A stretch of DNA of 64,000 nt. Source: Rhodococcus ruber NBRC 15591. Lineage in GTDB: Bacteria > Actinomycetota > Actinomycetes > Mycobacteriales > Mycobacteriaceae. The notes under the pieces were generated by a model, which was not told where the DNA came from, did not search any database, and saw only the letters and a program-made list of their open reading frames with translations. Location of the stretch: assembly GCF_001894945.1 (NCBI RefSeq), contig NZ_BCXE01000022.1:186001-250000 (forward strand). Direction: 5' to 3'. Both the position numbers and the translations under genes were made by a program. Shown here one piece after another: positions 11,788-23,029 of this stretch. How positions within the stretch are numbered: position 1 is the first letter of the stretch; the number at the start of each line of letters is the position of its first letter.

Positions 11788-12624
11788 TCAGGCGAGCGGA
11801 CTGCGCGGGTCGACCGGACGGTGTTCCCGGGCCCACGCCTCGGCCTCGGCCTCGAGGGCCGCCGCCACCCGATCGGGAGCCATGAGCAACGCCATGATCG
11901 GCACCGTCAGGATCAGCATGCCGAGCACGAACACCGGGAAGAGCACGGCGAACACCTCGACGCCCGAAGGCGCCGCCGTCGACGGATCCACCGTCACCCG
12001 CACCGCCGCCATCGCGAGGAAGTGCACGCCGATCACCGCCGCGCCGGCGACGATGCTGCCGACGATCCGCATCCACCGGCGGTCGGCGACCGTCACCAGC
12101 CACAGGACCATCACCGCGGTGAGCCACGCCGCCACGACTGAGGCCGCCACATAGGTCGTGTCGTATGCGACGGTGCCCTGCAGTTCCATCGCCCACATGA
12201 TCGAGTAGTGCACGCCGGCGATCCCGGCACCGAGGACCAGCGATCCGCCCAGCAGCCGTACCGGCGCGGCACCGCGCGACGGCCGGACACGGCGCGACAC
12301 CCGCTTCGGCTGCACGACCACCATGGCGACGAACGCGGATACCAGCGCCACCGCCATCGAGAAGACGATGCCGGGCAGGTCGTATCGAATGATGCTGCCG
12401 TCCACCGTGAAACCGGCCATCGGCAGGAAGTGCGCCAGCCACACCCCGACGCCACCGGTCGAGAGCGCAGCCCGCATCAGCCAGTACAACCGTGACCGTT
12501 CGGAACCGGCCGTCAACGACTTGCGGGCACTGGCCAGCCCCACGAGCAACCCGATCGCCGCCGTCACGTACGCCAGGACGAGCACCCACGTGCCCATGCC
12601 GAACAAGTGCACGTGTGTGTCCAT
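11788..12624 (-). CDS. MHYT-domain membrane protein (first of two)
   Basis: A 278-residue paralogue of the neighbouring MHYT protein, with the same helix pattern and C-terminal extension (LEAEAEAWAREHRP). Its motifs are LAHFLPM, GVHYSIM and GVHFLAM, with the His retained in all three. The ATG at 12624 shares a base with the TGA of the GTPase gene (TGATG), which implies translational coupling to the conservon. Neither this protein nor its paralogue has a fused signalling output domain, so an output through the GTPase or kinase is a possibility, inferred from coupling only. Confidence 0.87.
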   Translation of the reverse strand: MDTHVHLFGMGTWVLVLAYVTAAIGLLVGLASARKSLTAGSERSRLYWLMRAALSTGGVGVWLAHFLPMAGFTVDGSIIRYDLPGIVFSMAVALVSAFVAMVVVQPKRVSRRVRPSRGAAPVRLLGGSLVLGAGIAGVHYSIMWAMELQGTVAYDTTYVAASVVAAWLTAVMVLWLVTVADRRWMRIVGSIVAGAAVIGVHFLAMAAVRVTVDPSTAAPSGVEVFAVLFPVFVLGMLILTVPIMALLMAPDRVAAALEAEAEAWAREHRPVDPRSPLA

Positions 12625-13211
12625 CAGGGCGCTACCGGCTGGTGCAGCTTGCGCAGCGCGTACTCGGTCACCGTCACGAGTGCCGACTTGGCGGACTCGC
12701 GATCGCGCGCGTCGATCGAGACGATCGGCACGTCCGCCGACACCGCGAGGGCCTGACGAATGTCCTCGGTCGGGTAGCGCGGGGCGTCGTCGAACTCGTT
12801 GATCGCGACGATGAACGGCAGGTTCCGGGCCTCGAAGAAGTCGACCGCCGCGAAGCTCTCGTCCAGACGCCGGGTGTCGATGAGCACGATGGCCCCGATC
12901 GCACCTCGGATCAGGTCGTCCCACATGAACCAGAACCGGTGCTGACCCGGCGTGCCGAACAGGTACAGCACGAGATCCTCGGCGAGGCTGATCCGGCCGA
13001 AGTCCATCGCGACGGTCGTGGTGGCCTTCTGCGGTGTCGCGCTCAGGTTGTCGACGCCGTCACTGGCGTTGGTGACCAACGCTTCCGTGCGCAGCGGAAC
13101 GATCTCCGAGACCGCCCCCACCAACGTGGTCTTGCCGACGCCGAAGCCCCCGGCGATCACGATCTTCGTCGAGGTCACCCGCTTCGGGGAGTTAGAGTTC
13201 GCGAAGTCCAC
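12624..13211 (-). CDS. Conservon GTPase (CvnD-like, Rv3362c-like)
   Basis: A 195-residue small GTP-binding protein of the actinobacterial conservon type. The P-loop is GGFGVGKT (residues 21-28), the G3 region reads LFGTPGQHRFWFMW and the NKxD position reads NEFD. Conservons (sensor kinase, roadblock, DUF742, GTPase) are proposed to act as bacterial G-protein-coupled-receptor-like modules. The GTG at 13211 is preferred because GAAAGGG lies six bases upstream; a TTG five codons further up (13226) is possible. It overlaps the DUF742 gene by 20 bases and is coupled downstream to an MHYT gene. Confidence 0.9.
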   Translation of the reverse strand: MDFANSNSPKRVTSTKIVIAGGFGVGKTTLVGAVSEIVPLRTEALVTNASDGVDNLSATPQKATTTVAMDFGRISLAEDLVLYLFGTPGQHRFWFMWDDLIRGAIGAIVLIDTRRLDESFAAVDFFEARNLPFIVAINEFDDAPRYPTEDIRQALAVSADVPIVSIDARDRESAKSALVTVTEYALRKLHQPVAP

Positions 13212-13566
13212 TGAGGACCCTTTCAATCAGCTCACGACGCTCCGCGTCGCTCGAATCGTCTTTCAGGGTGGCCAGGATCCGTACATGCCCGGCTTCGACG
13301 AGATCCGCCACGAGTACGCGCGCCACCCCGATCGGCACACCCACCCGCGCCGCGATCTCGGCGACCGACGGGGACTCCCTGCACAACGCCACGATCGTGG
13401 CGTTGATGTTGTCCAGGTCCCGGGCACGGTCGTCCGTGCCCGGGAGGACCTGGATCAGTGCCTCCAACGCCAGCTCGACCGCGGGGCTGGTCCGCCCCGA
13501 GGTCAGTGAGTACGGCCGGACCAGACTGGGCTGGGCCGGCGGCGACTCCGCCTTGCGTTCTTCCAT
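13192..13566 (-). CDS. DUF742 conservon protein (CvnC-like)
   Basis: A 124-residue DUF742 protein. The core runs from SLVRPYSLTSGRT to the end and contains a winged-helix-like segment (SPSVAEIAARVGVPIGVARVLVADLVEAGHV). The family partners the roadblock and GTPase in conservons; its biochemical role is not settled. It sits 13 bases after the roadblock gene and overlaps the GTPase gene. The ATG at 13566 follows GAGGTGG closely. Confidence 0.9.
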   Translation of the reverse strand: MEERKAESPPAQPSLVRPYSLTSGRTSPAVELALEALIQVLPGTDDRARDLDNINATIVALCRESPSVAEIAARVGVPIGVARVLVADLVEAGHVRILATLKDDSSDAERRELIERVLSGLREL

Positions 13567-13579
13567 GGCCACCTCGACG

Positions 13580-13996
13580 TCAGGACCCCAGACCGATGCG
13601 CGGAGTGGCCTCGACCGATGCCCCCACACGATCGACCAGGAGTGCCATCTCGTAACCGACCTGCCCGATGTCGCACTCCGAGGCGGTCAGCGCCGCCAGG
13701 TGCGAGCCGTCGCCCACGCTCATCAGCAGCAGGTAGCCGTGCTGCATCTCGACGACGGACTGGAGCACTCCGCCGCCCTCGAAGAGCTGGGACACACCGT
13801 TGGACAGGCTGGCGAGTCCGGACGTGACGGCAGCGAGCTGCTCGGCACGGTCGACGGGCAGGTGTGCGCTGGCCGCCATCAGGAGGCCGTCCGCGGACAC
13901 GAGCACGGCGTGGGAGACGCCGGGAACCTCGCGCGCGAAGTTCGACACCAACCAGTCCAGAGGACGAGTCACGTCGGATCCATGGTCAATGTTCAT
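13580..13996 (-). CDS. Roadblock/LC7 conservon protein (CvnB-like)
   Basis: A 138-residue roadblock/LC7-fold protein ([30 protein letters not shown] at residues 14-43, with the alternating hydrophobic pattern of the family). Such proteins act as GTPase-activating or scaffold partners of MglA/CvnD-type GTPases. Its ATG overlaps the kinase stop by ATGA, so it is coupled to the kinase gene. Confidence 0.92.
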   Translation of the reverse strand: MNIDHGSDVTRPLDWLVSNFAREVPGVSHAVLVSADGLLMAASAHLPVDRAEQLAAVTSGLASLSNGVSQLFEGGGVLQSVVEMQHGYLLLMSVGDGSHLAALTASECDIGQVGYEMALLVDRVGASVEATPRIGLGS

Positions 13997-16980
13997 CGAA
14001 CTCCCTGTTCGTCGGTCTGGGTGGACGCGTGCGCGGAGGCCCGCCCGTTGCGAACCCCTTGCTGGTGACGGCTCAGGTTGGCCCGGATGGCCTCCGGGTC
14101 GCGCCGCCGGACAGCCGGCACGGATCCGGTCGCCGGCGAGGCGACCGCACCGGGCACCAGCCTATGACCGGGTGCACGCCGCGGGAGACCCGCGGTGGTG
14201 AGTTGCTCCACCGGAGCCTGCGCAGCCTCCTGGGCGGCCCTCCACCCGGCATCCGCCCGTGAGTTCCACTCCGGACGGCGGTCTTCGGGCTGACTCGTCG
14301 GATCGACGAGCCAGCTCGACATCATGTCGGCGAAGATCGGCGTGCCGGCACCGGGATGCGGACGCAAGGTGTCGACATCGGGACGCGGCTGGAAGAACGA
14401 CGCCGTCTTGGCCGGGTTCGTCCGGTACCGATGCCGGGAGGCGCGACCCGGTTGTCCGTCGGCCGCTTCGTCCCGAGTTGCGGACGGTTCGGAATTGCGT
14501 TGCGCAAGCGCGGATTCCGATGCGGCCGGCGGTATCGGCAGACCGGGGGTGCTCCCCGGCCGGCGCTGCGGCAGACCGTTACCCGGCGCACCGTTGTTCG
14601 GTGCGGCCGCCGGCTGGGGCGAGATACCCGGCGTGGCGCCCGGCCGGCGCTGCGGCAGACCGCTACCCGGGGACCGGGGCGCCGCCGGGGCGGGAGCAGG
14701 AGCGGACGAGACCGTCTCCGTGCGACGCGACGGCAGGACCGGTGTCGGACCGGGTTGACGCCGGGGCAGGTCGGCCAGCGGCGTGGGCTGGCGCTCCGGT
14801 GCGGCACCGGGCTGACGCTGCGGCAGACCGGGAGTGGAGCCGGGCCGGCGCTGCGGCAGCCCCGGAGTGGCACCGGGCTGACGCTGTGGCAGACCTGCGG
14901 CCGACTCCGCGGCCACGGGTGCCGCCTGTCGCTGCGGCAGTCCGGATCCCGGCTCCCGCTGCGGCAGTGCGGATGCCGGCTCCCGCTGCGGCAGTGCCGA
15001 TGCCGGCGCAGGAGCGCGTTCCGGCGCGGCCGGGACTGTGACATCGCGGGGTGGCCGCGGCGCGAGGGTCTCGGCCGGACGGCCGTCCTCCCCCGTGCGC
15101 GGCTGCGGCCCGGTCTGCGACAGGGCGAGCGGCGAGACGAGGAGCACGTCGGGAATGTGGACGCTGGCGGTGATGCCCGGGTTGCGCGCGGTGTCGAACG
15201 TCGGGCGCAGCCGCACGGTGAGGCCGTGTCGGGCCGCGAGGCGCGAGACCACGAACAGACCCATGTGACGGGCGGTGTCGGGACCGACCTCGCCGCCGAG
15301 AGCGAGACGCTCGTTGATCGCGTCGAGTTCCTCGGCCGGGATACCGATACCGCGGTCGGCGATCTCGACGAGCAGACCACCGTCGACGGCGCGCGCGAAG
15401 CTGAACGTCACGGTGCTGTCCGGCGGCGACGCCCGCAGCGAGTTGTCGACGAGCTCGGCGAGCAGATGCACGATGTCCGTGGCGACCGTACCGCTGAGGG
15501 CGCCTTCGGGCGTCGAGCCGATCTGGACCCGCTGGTAGTCCTCGACCTCGGACATCGCGGCACGGAGGATGTCACCGAGCTGCACGGGTGCGGAATGACC
15601 GCGCCGCATCCGGGTTCCGGAGAGAATCAGCAGGTTGTCACCGTTACGGCGCATGCGCGCCGCCAGGTGGTCGAGCCGGAACAGGCTCTCGAGCCGGGCC
15701 GGATCCTTCTCCTCGTACTCGAGCCGTTCGATGAGGCCGAGCTGCTGCTCGACGAGCGACTTGCTGCGCCGGGCGAGGGTTTCGAACATGTCGTTGATCT
15801 GCAGGCGGAGGTGGGCCTGCTCGCCGGCGAGGCGCAGAGCCTGCCCGTGCATGTCGTCGACGGCGCGGGCGAGCTGGCCGATCTCCTCGGTCGTGTGCAC
15901 CGGGACCCGGGTGAACTCGATGTCCTCGACGTTGTCGCCCACCTTGATGCGGTCGATCGCGTCGGGGAGTTCCTGCCGGGCGACCTTGAGCGCGCCGTAA
16001 CGCAGGCGCCGGATCGGGCCGACGAGCGACCGCGACACCAGGAGCGCCAGGACCAGGGCGGCGAGCAGGGCGCCGAGCACGATCGCGGTGTCACGCAGAG
16101 CGGCGGAGCGGGTGTCGGAGGCGCGGGTGAGAACGGTGCTGCTGATCGCGTCGGATGCTTCGTCGATGAGGGTGCCGTAGACCTCGACACTCTCCAGCAG
16201 CGACGCACGCAGGTTCAGGATGGGCAGGGGGCCGGCGCCCGCGGCGTCGATCATCGCGGTGCGCTCGGCGACGCCGCTGCGCAGCTCCTGGATCTGCGCA
16301 TCGGACGCCGGGTACGACCGGGCGAGCGTCTCGAGCATGGCCAGCTCGGATCCGGACGCGGACACCAGCGTGGTACCGGGCTGGTCGGGGTCCCGCAGGA
16401 TCGCCACGATGCCCATCACCTGGTCGAAGAGGTAACGCTGGGACGCCCAGGCATCGACGAGGCGGGTGCCCTCGGCGAGCACGGACGGATCCTCGATCGG
16501 CTCGACGATGGCTTCGACGATGCGGATCAGATCCTTACGGATGGTGTTGGTCTGCTCGTTGAGCTCGGGCAGCGGGATGTCCCCGGCCGCGATGCGGTCT
16601 CGCAACGACTCGGCGGCGGCCACCGTGCGGGTGAGGTCCGCGGCGATGACCGGATCCAGCTCCGGATTCCGGGACACCGCCCGGACGCGTTCGAGCGTCG
16701 CGTCGAGATTCTCGATCTCGTTCGTGACGCCGGTCCCGGCAGCCAGCGTCGCGGAGGCGGTACCGAAGGCGGTACCGAAATCGACGAGGTCGGGCACGAC
16801 GGCCACCTGGTCGGCAGCGGACGAGAAGTGGACCGCGTTGGAGAGCTCCTGCTGCACGCGCAGTCCGCCCAGGACCATGGCCACGGTCACGGGAACGGCG
16901 AGAACGGCGGTCACCTTCCAGCGAAGGCCCCACCCTTCGATGTTCCACCACCGCTGCCGAGGTGGCGATTCGTCACTCAT
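13993..16980 (-). CDS. Conservon sensor kinase (CvnA-like) with LPQR-repeat tail
   Basis: A 995-residue membrane sensor. TM1 is at about 24-43, followed by an extracytoplasmic nitrate/nitrite-sensing-like helical domain (about 45-300), TM2 at about 302-328, and a HAMP segment. A dimerisation helix with the likely phospho-acceptor [10 protein letters not shown] lies near 438, and a HATPase domain with N-box [12 protein letters not shown] near 513 and G-box DRGIGIP. From about residue 630 the tail is low-complexity: multiple GLPQRxPG-type repeats, then a Pro/Arg-rich region. The family is related to Rv3365c. It is the first gene of a six-gene minus-strand operon, with its promoter in 16981-17243. 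Confidence 0.9.
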   Translation of the reverse strand: MSDESPPRQRWWNIEGWGLRWKVTAVLAVPVTVAMVLGGLRVQQELSNAVHFSSAADQVAVVPDLVDFGTAFGTASATLAAGTGVTNEIENLDATLERVRAVSRNPELDPVIAADLTRTVAAAESLRDRIAAGDIPLPELNEQTNTIRKDLIRIVEAIVEPIEDPSVLAEGTRLVDAWASQRYLFDQVMGIVAILRDPDQPGTTLVSASGSELAMLETLARSYPASDAQIQELRSGVAERTAMIDAAGAGPLPILNLRASLLESVEVYGTLIDEASDAISSTVLTRASDTRSAALRDTAIVLGALLAALVLALLVSRSLVGPIRRLRYGALKVARQELPDAIDRIKVGDNVEDIEFTRVPVHTTEEIGQLARAVDDMHGQALRLAGEQAHLRLQINDMFETLARRSKSLVEQQLGLIERLEYEEKDPARLESLFRLDHLAARMRRNGDNLLILSGTRMRRGHSAPVQLGDILRAAMSEVEDYQRVQIGSTPEGALSGTVATDIVHLLAELVDNSLRASPPDSTVTFSFARAVDGGLLVEIADRGIGIPAEELDAINERLALGGEVGPDTARHMGLFVVSRLAARHGLTVRLRPTFDTARNPGITASVHIPDVLLVSPLALSQTGPQPRTGEDGRPAETLAPRPPRDVTVPAAPERAPAPASALPQREPASALPQREPGSGLPQRQAAPVAAESAAGLPQRQPGATPGLPQRRPGSTPGLPQRQPGAAPERQPTPLADLPRRQPGPTPVLPSRRTETVSSAPAPAPAAPRSPGSGLPQRRPGATPGISPQPAAAPNNGAPGNGLPQRRPGSTPGLPIPPAASESALAQRNSEPSATRDEAADGQPGRASRHRYRTNPAKTASFFQPRPDVDTLRPHPGAGTPIFADMMSSWLVDPTSQPEDRRPEWNSRADAGWRAAQEAAQAPVEQLTTAGLPRRAPGHRLVPGAVASPATGSVPAVRRRDPEAIRANLSRHQQGVRNGRASAHASTQTDEQGVR
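14530..15015 (-). repeat. Tandem LPQR-type repeats in the kinase tail
   Basis: The coding sequence for the kinase C-terminal tail holds about ten copies of a short unit, GLPQRxPG with small variations ([32 protein letters not shown]). They alternate with Ala/Thr/Pro spacers. On the plus strand they appear as recurring cggcgctgcggcag elements. Such arrays can expand or contract between strains. Confidence 0.8.
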
Positions 16981-17318
16981 CTTTCCAGCTCACTTTCCAC
17001 CCGGTTTCCGCCGCCGACCCACACCCGCGCCACACCGCTCGGCGTCGAGGAGGTGCGTCTGCGGGTGGAGTGGTCGGAAGAGACGTTCCTGAGTGCACGC
17101 ACCATATCCGCCCGAGTGCGGATCACGAAAGGAGCACGATCACTCCCCGAACCGGCGGCAGTCGTGTCTCGAAGCGGTCGACGCGCCGAAAACTCTACCG
17201 ACCAGTAACATTCGCGGCCCCGGAACGGGCGGCCGACGCGCCGAAGGGCGGCGAAAGCGTTCGTGTGAACCTCGTCACACCACCGCTTTCGCCGCCCTTC
17301 CGCGCCCGCGAGACCCGG
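16981..17318. promoter_or_regulatory. gyrB 3' region and conservon promoter region
   Basis: A 338-base gap between gyrB and the conservon kinase gene. Its gyrB-proximal part holds a long perfect hairpin (17244-17299). The rest (16981-17243) must carry the start signals for the conservon operon. I see no convincing -35/-10 pair and no open frame with coding character. Confidence 0.5.
17244..17299. terminator. Long hairpin terminator after gyrB
   Basis: A perfect 16-bp stem: AAGGGCGGCGAAAGCG at 17244-17259 pairs with 17284-17299. The 24-base loop contains a second small hairpin (GTGTGA / TCACAC). It lies 20 bases past the gyrB stop on the minus strand and should separate gyrB from the downstream conservon. 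Confidence 0.85.
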
Positions 17319-19469
<2,151 letters not shown>

Positions 19470-19515
19470 TCACCGGCCCGCAGGCGCGGCGTCGCGGGGG
19501 CGGGAAGGTGAATCG

Positions 19516-20418
19516 CTAGAGCGCGGGAGTTCGGACAGTGTGCCGCGCTTCGACGTCGCGCACGAAGCGCGCGGTGGCGGCCGCGAGCTCCGAGGCATGC
19601 GAGCGGGGCGACCAGTGTCCGGCGTCGAGCGGTTCCCGGCGCAGATCGGTCACCCACTTCTCGGTGTCCTCGTACCCGACCGGCCGCACCGCCCGGTCCC
19701 GCAGCCCCTGGATCAGCTGCACGGGCACGTCGGTGCGCCGCTCGCGCGGCGCACGCAGGCGCCGGCGCAGGTTCGCCCGGTACAGCTTCAGCCCGTGCAC
19801 CATGTCGTCGGCCAGCGTGGGCGCGACCGGCCCGATCAGGGCCGGATCGGAGCGGTCGAAGAATCCGACGAATCCGGGCCAGTGCCGCGAGAACCACCAC
19901 CGGAGGGCCGGCACGGGCAGGCCGGGAGTCTGGAACAGCACCGTGTAGGCCGACGCCACAGCCTGCTCGAGCGGGCCGAGCGGGCGCCGATCCCGCAGCC
20001 GGCGGCGCATCCACGAAGCGAGATGGTCGAGGTTCGGCCCGGACACCGAGGTGTAGGACGCGATCCGCTCGGCCGCCCCGGGTTCGCACACGGCCTCCCA
20101 GCACAGCACCGCTCCCCAGTCGTGCCCGAGCAGGTGCACGGGCACGCCCGGGCTCACCGCGTCGAGCACCGCGAACAGGTCCGCGGCGAGCAGCTCGAGC
20201 CGGTAGTCCGCGACGTCGCGCGGCACGGTCGAGACACCGGCGCCGCGGTTGTCGAACCGGACGATCCGGAAGTCGCGGGCCAGCTCGGGTACCACGCGGT
20301 CCCACAGGGCGTGGGTGTCGGGCCAGCCGTGGACCAGCACCAGCGTCGGCCCCGCCGGGTTGCCCTCCTCGACGACGTGGAGCCGGACGTTTCCGTTCGT
20401 GACGGTGCGAGTGGTCAT
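19516..20418 (-). CDS. Alpha/beta hydrolase, epoxide-hydrolase-like
   Basis: A 300-residue alpha/beta hydrolase. The oxyanion motif HGWPD is at 30-34 and the nucleophile elbow GHDWGA has Asp100. An Asp nucleophile and HGxP are characteristic of epoxide hydrolases and haloalkane dehalogenases rather than esterases. The catalytic His is probably in DAGHWSP near residue 275. A Trp-rich cap region (RWWFSRHWPGFVGFF) follows the core. It starts 9 bases after the reductase gene, in a three-gene minus-strand operon with a metal-dependent hydrolase and the damaged reductase. Substrate unknown. Confidence 0.85.
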   Translation of the reverse strand: MTTRTVTNGNVRLHVVEEGNPAGPTLVLVHGWPDTHALWDRVVPELARDFRIVRFDNRGAGVSTVPRDVADYRLELLAADLFAVLDAVSPGVPVHLLGHDWGAVLCWEAVCEPGAAERIASYTSVSGPNLDHLASWMRRRLRDRRPLGPLEQAVASAYTVLFQTPGLPVPALRWWFSRHWPGFVGFFDRSDPALIGPVAPTLADDMVHGLKLYRANLRRRLRAPRERRTDVPVQLIQGLRDRAVRPVGYEDTEKWVTDLRREPLDAGHWSPRSHASELAAATARFVRDVEARHTVRTPAL

Positions 20419-20427
20419 GCGTTCTCC

Positions 20428-21505
20428 TCAGAGATCGAGTACGAGCCGGCCACCGTCGGCGCGCGAGACGCAGACGAGCATCTCCTCGCGACGTTCCTCG
20501 GGGGTGAGCCGGTTCTCGCGGTGGTCGGGGGTGCCGGACAGGACCCGCACCCGGCAGGTTCCGCAGAAACCCTGGCGGCACGAGTAGCCGATGCCGGGCA
20601 GGCGCCGGCGGATGATCTCGAGCGCCGATTCGTCGGCCGGAACGTCGAGTACCTCTCCGGTGCTTGCCAATTGGACCTCGAACGGCCGGCCGGCGACCAC
20701 GGGCGGGGCGCCGAACCGCTCGAAGTGCAGGGCCGACGCCGGGGTGGCGTCGATGCCGGCGCGCACGGCGTCCAGCATCGGGGTGGGCCCGCAACAGTAG
20801 ACGGCGCCGCCGGCGGGAGCACCGGCGAGCAGTTCGGCTCCCGTCGGCGTGCCGAACTCGTCGTCCGGCCGCACGAAAACCCTTGACGGGTCCCATGTCC
20901 CGATCTCGTCGAGGAACGGCATCGCGGACCGGGTCCGGCCGGTGTAGACGAGCCGCCAGTCCATCCCGGCGCGGTGTGCGGCGCGGGCCATCGCCAGGAC
21001 GGGGGTGATGCCGATCCCGCCGGCGACGAACAGGGCCGGGCCCTCGGCGACGAAGGGAAACCCGTTGCGCGGACCGCGCACGGCCACGAGGTCACCCGGT
21101 TCGAGAGCGTGCATCTCGAGTGAGCCGCCCCCACCGCCGGGGATCCGGCGGACCGCGACGGTGTATCGGCCGCGGTCCTCGTGATCCCCGCACAGCGAGT
21201 ACTGTCGCCGCCGCCCCGACGGCAGATGGAAGTCGAGATGGGCGTGCCGGCAACTCGGCGCCGTCCGGGGCGCGCAGCGTCAACCGCACCACGTCGCCGT
21301 CGGCCGTCGCGGGAGCCCTCTCCGCCACAAGCAGATCCACCTGCCGATCGGCGTCGGCGGCTCCGACGGCACCGGTGTAGTCGAGCGTCGTGACGAGGCT
21401 GAGGTATCTGTCCACGACGGATCCGAGCACGCCCATCGCCCGGTCGGGGCGGTTCCGGCCCCGCAGGTCCGACGGGCGACCGTGCCGCGACAGCAGTCCG
21501 GTCAT
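20428..21505 (-). pseudogene. PDR/VanB-type ferredoxin reductase, frameshifted
   Basis: A class I phthalate-dioxygenase-reductase-like protein: flavin domain, NAD-binding domain (ALFVAGGIGITPVLAM), and a C-terminal plant-type 2Fe-2S domain (SCRQGFCGTCRV...VCVS). The frame is broken near 21250. The 5' part (ATG at 21505, overlapping the upstream stop by ATGA) reads ...APDGAELPA and then leaves frame. The 3' part resumes in another frame as AHLDFHLPSGRRRQYSLCGD and runs intact to 20428. In relatives these two blocks are joined by about four residues (WxPG), so about 11 bases appear to be missing. A translation restart at the ATG at 21114 would lack the flavin domain. Sequencing error cannot be excluded. 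Confidence 0.8.
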
Positions 21506-22392
21506 CGGGCCGCCGCCCGGGCCGCGGGCGAGGACGCCAGGTAGCGGACCGCCTGGGCGGTCGAACCCTCCTGGCTGGGGTGGTACGAGCGGCGGAAGTA
21601 CCGCGACATGCGCCGGCCGAGGTCCACGGGCCCGGGCAGCGTACCGCGTCGACTGGCCGCGGACCAGTCCGAAAGATGAGGTGCGCGAGCATGTCCGGGC
21701 GCACCCGCCAGTGCGGGGTCGTGAGCCATCAGGAAGCGGGCACCGCGGATCCACAGCCACACGAGGACCGGGGTGACGATGAGCTGCGTGCGGATCCGGC
21801 GCGCCTCCCCGGGGTCGAAGTAGCGCATCACGTCGTAGGCGACGCTGCGATGCTCGACCTCCTCGGCACCGTGCCAGCGCAACAGGTCGAGCATGGTCGG
21901 ATCGGTGCCCGCCGCGTCGAGACCCTTCGCGTTGAGGACCCAGTCACCCAGGAACGCGGTGACGTGTTCGACGGCGGCAATGAGGGCGAGCCGTTCGACG
22001 AGGTAGTTCTCCGCCCGCAGTCCCGTGAGCGGCCGCCGGCCGAGCAGCCGTCCGAACAACCACCGCATCTGGTCCGTGAACGGGGTGGGGTCGAGACCCT
22101 TCGCCTCGAGTTGCTCGAGTACTCCCTGGTGGGCGTTGGAGTGCACCGATTCCTGACCGATGAATCCCACGACGTCGTCGCGCAGTTGTTCGTCCCGGAT
22201 GAGCGGCAGCGCCTCCTTGAACGTCTCGACGAACCACTCCTCCCCCGCCGGCAGCAGCAGGTGCAGGACGTTGAGCACGTGGGTGCTGAACGGATCGCCC
22301 GGCACCCAGTGCATGGGCAGGGCGCTCCAGTCGAACTCGACGTCGCGGGCCTGGAGCAGCACCCGGTCCGGTTCGGTGAGCGATGGGGACAT
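21502..22392 (-). CDS. Metal-dependent hydrolase-like protein (PF10118/COG3687 type)
   Basis: A 296-residue helical protein of the family annotated as predicted metal-dependent hydrolase. Conserved acidic/His pairs are GQESVHSNAH, VEHVTAFLGDW and HGAEEVEHRSVAYDV, compatible with a ferritin-like di-metal site. The ATG at 22392 follows GGGAGG. It is the first gene of the operon with the reductase and the hydrolase. Pairing with a 2Fe-2S reductase suggests that it could be a di-iron oxygenase needing electrons, which is an inference. Confidence 0.8.
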   Translation of the reverse strand: MSPSLTEPDRVLLQARDVEFDWSALPMHWVPGDPFSTHVLNVLHLLLPAGEEWFVETFKEALPLIRDEQLRDDVVGFIGQESVHSNAHQGVLEQLEAKGLDPTPFTDQMRWLFGRLLGRRPLTGLRAENYLVERLALIAAVEHVTAFLGDWVLNAKGLDAAGTDPTMLDLLRWHGAEEVEHRSVAYDVMRYFDPGEARRIRTQLIVTPVLVWLWIRGARFLMAHDPALAGAPGHARAPHLSDWSAASRRGTLPGPVDLGRRMSRYFRRSYHPSQEGSTAQAVRYLASSPAARAAAR

Positions 22393-22480
22393 GGACGTAC
22401 CTCCCGATGCGGAGTGTGGGACAGCGCACAACCGGCACGTTTCAACGTAACATCGGGTTACAGATAAATCCAGGGCGGGT

Positions 22481-23029
22481 TCAGCCGTACGTGTCCCGCG
22501 GGCCGCGGCCGCGGACGTGCCGCTCCCCCTTGCGCCAGCTCGGCGCCGTCGGCCCCGTGATCCGCAGTTCCTCGACCACCCCGTGCCCGACCGCGGCGGC
22601 GATCTTCGCGAGGATCTGCGCCTGCATCATGCGCAGCTGGGTCGCCCATGCGGTCGACTCAGCCGAGACGTGCAGCACCTTGTCGCGCAGCGTCGTCGGC
22701 GTCGCGTGCGAGGCGATGTCGTCGCCGACCACGCGCGCCCAACTCCCGAGCACGGTGCCCTCCGACACGCGTCCCGTCCATCCCCGCTGCTTGGCGATCG
22801 CATTGGTCAGCGCGCCCAGCGGCTGCGGATCCCGCTCGTCGGGTCCCGGACCGGACCAGCCGCGGCGGCGGCGCCGCGGTCGCAGCGCCCCGCGCGAGGC
22901 GCGTCCCTGCCCCACCGACTTGCCGCTCGCCTGCGCTGCCGCCCGGGCCTCCTCCAGTGCGCGACGGGCCAGGTCGATCCCGCGCAACGGCGGTTGAGAC
23001 GGCTGTTCGTCCGGGTTCTCGATGCTCAT
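22481..23029 (-). CDS. DciA-type DUF721 protein (helicase loader)
   Basis: A 182-residue DUF721 protein at the position of Rv0004. The N-terminal third is basic and Gly/Arg-rich; the conserved domain runs from about residue 70 ([41 protein letters not shown]). DUF721/DciA proteins load or assist the replicative helicase DnaB in bacteria lacking DnaC. It overlaps recF by ATGA, within the dnaN-recF-dciA group. An 88-base gap separates it from the metal-dependent hydrolase gene. Confidence 0.92.
   Translation of the reverse strand: MSIENPDEQPSQPPLRGIDLARRALEEARAAAQASGKSVGQGRASRGALRPRRRRRGWSGPGPDERDPQPLGALTNAIAKQRGWTGRVSEGTVLGSWARVVGDDIASHATPTTLRDKVLHVSAESTAWATQLRMMQAQILAKIAAAVGHGVVEELRITGPTAPSWRKGERHVRGRGPRDTYG

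Noticed and set aside
14530-15015. Possible CRISPR-like array because of regular repeats
   Set aside because: The repeats are short, in phase with codons and inside a kinase gene; there are no unique spacers and no cas genes anywhere in the window.
14356-17208. 950-codon plus-strand frame opposite the sensor kinase
   Set aside because: Antisense to a protein with kinase, HAMP and ATPase motifs; its Arg/Gly-rich composition is typical of a shadow frame.
21092-21502. Reading the reductase 5' frame as an independent intact gene
   Set aside because: After GAELPA the translation turns into Arg/Pro-rich sequence without homology, while the conserved continuation is in another frame.
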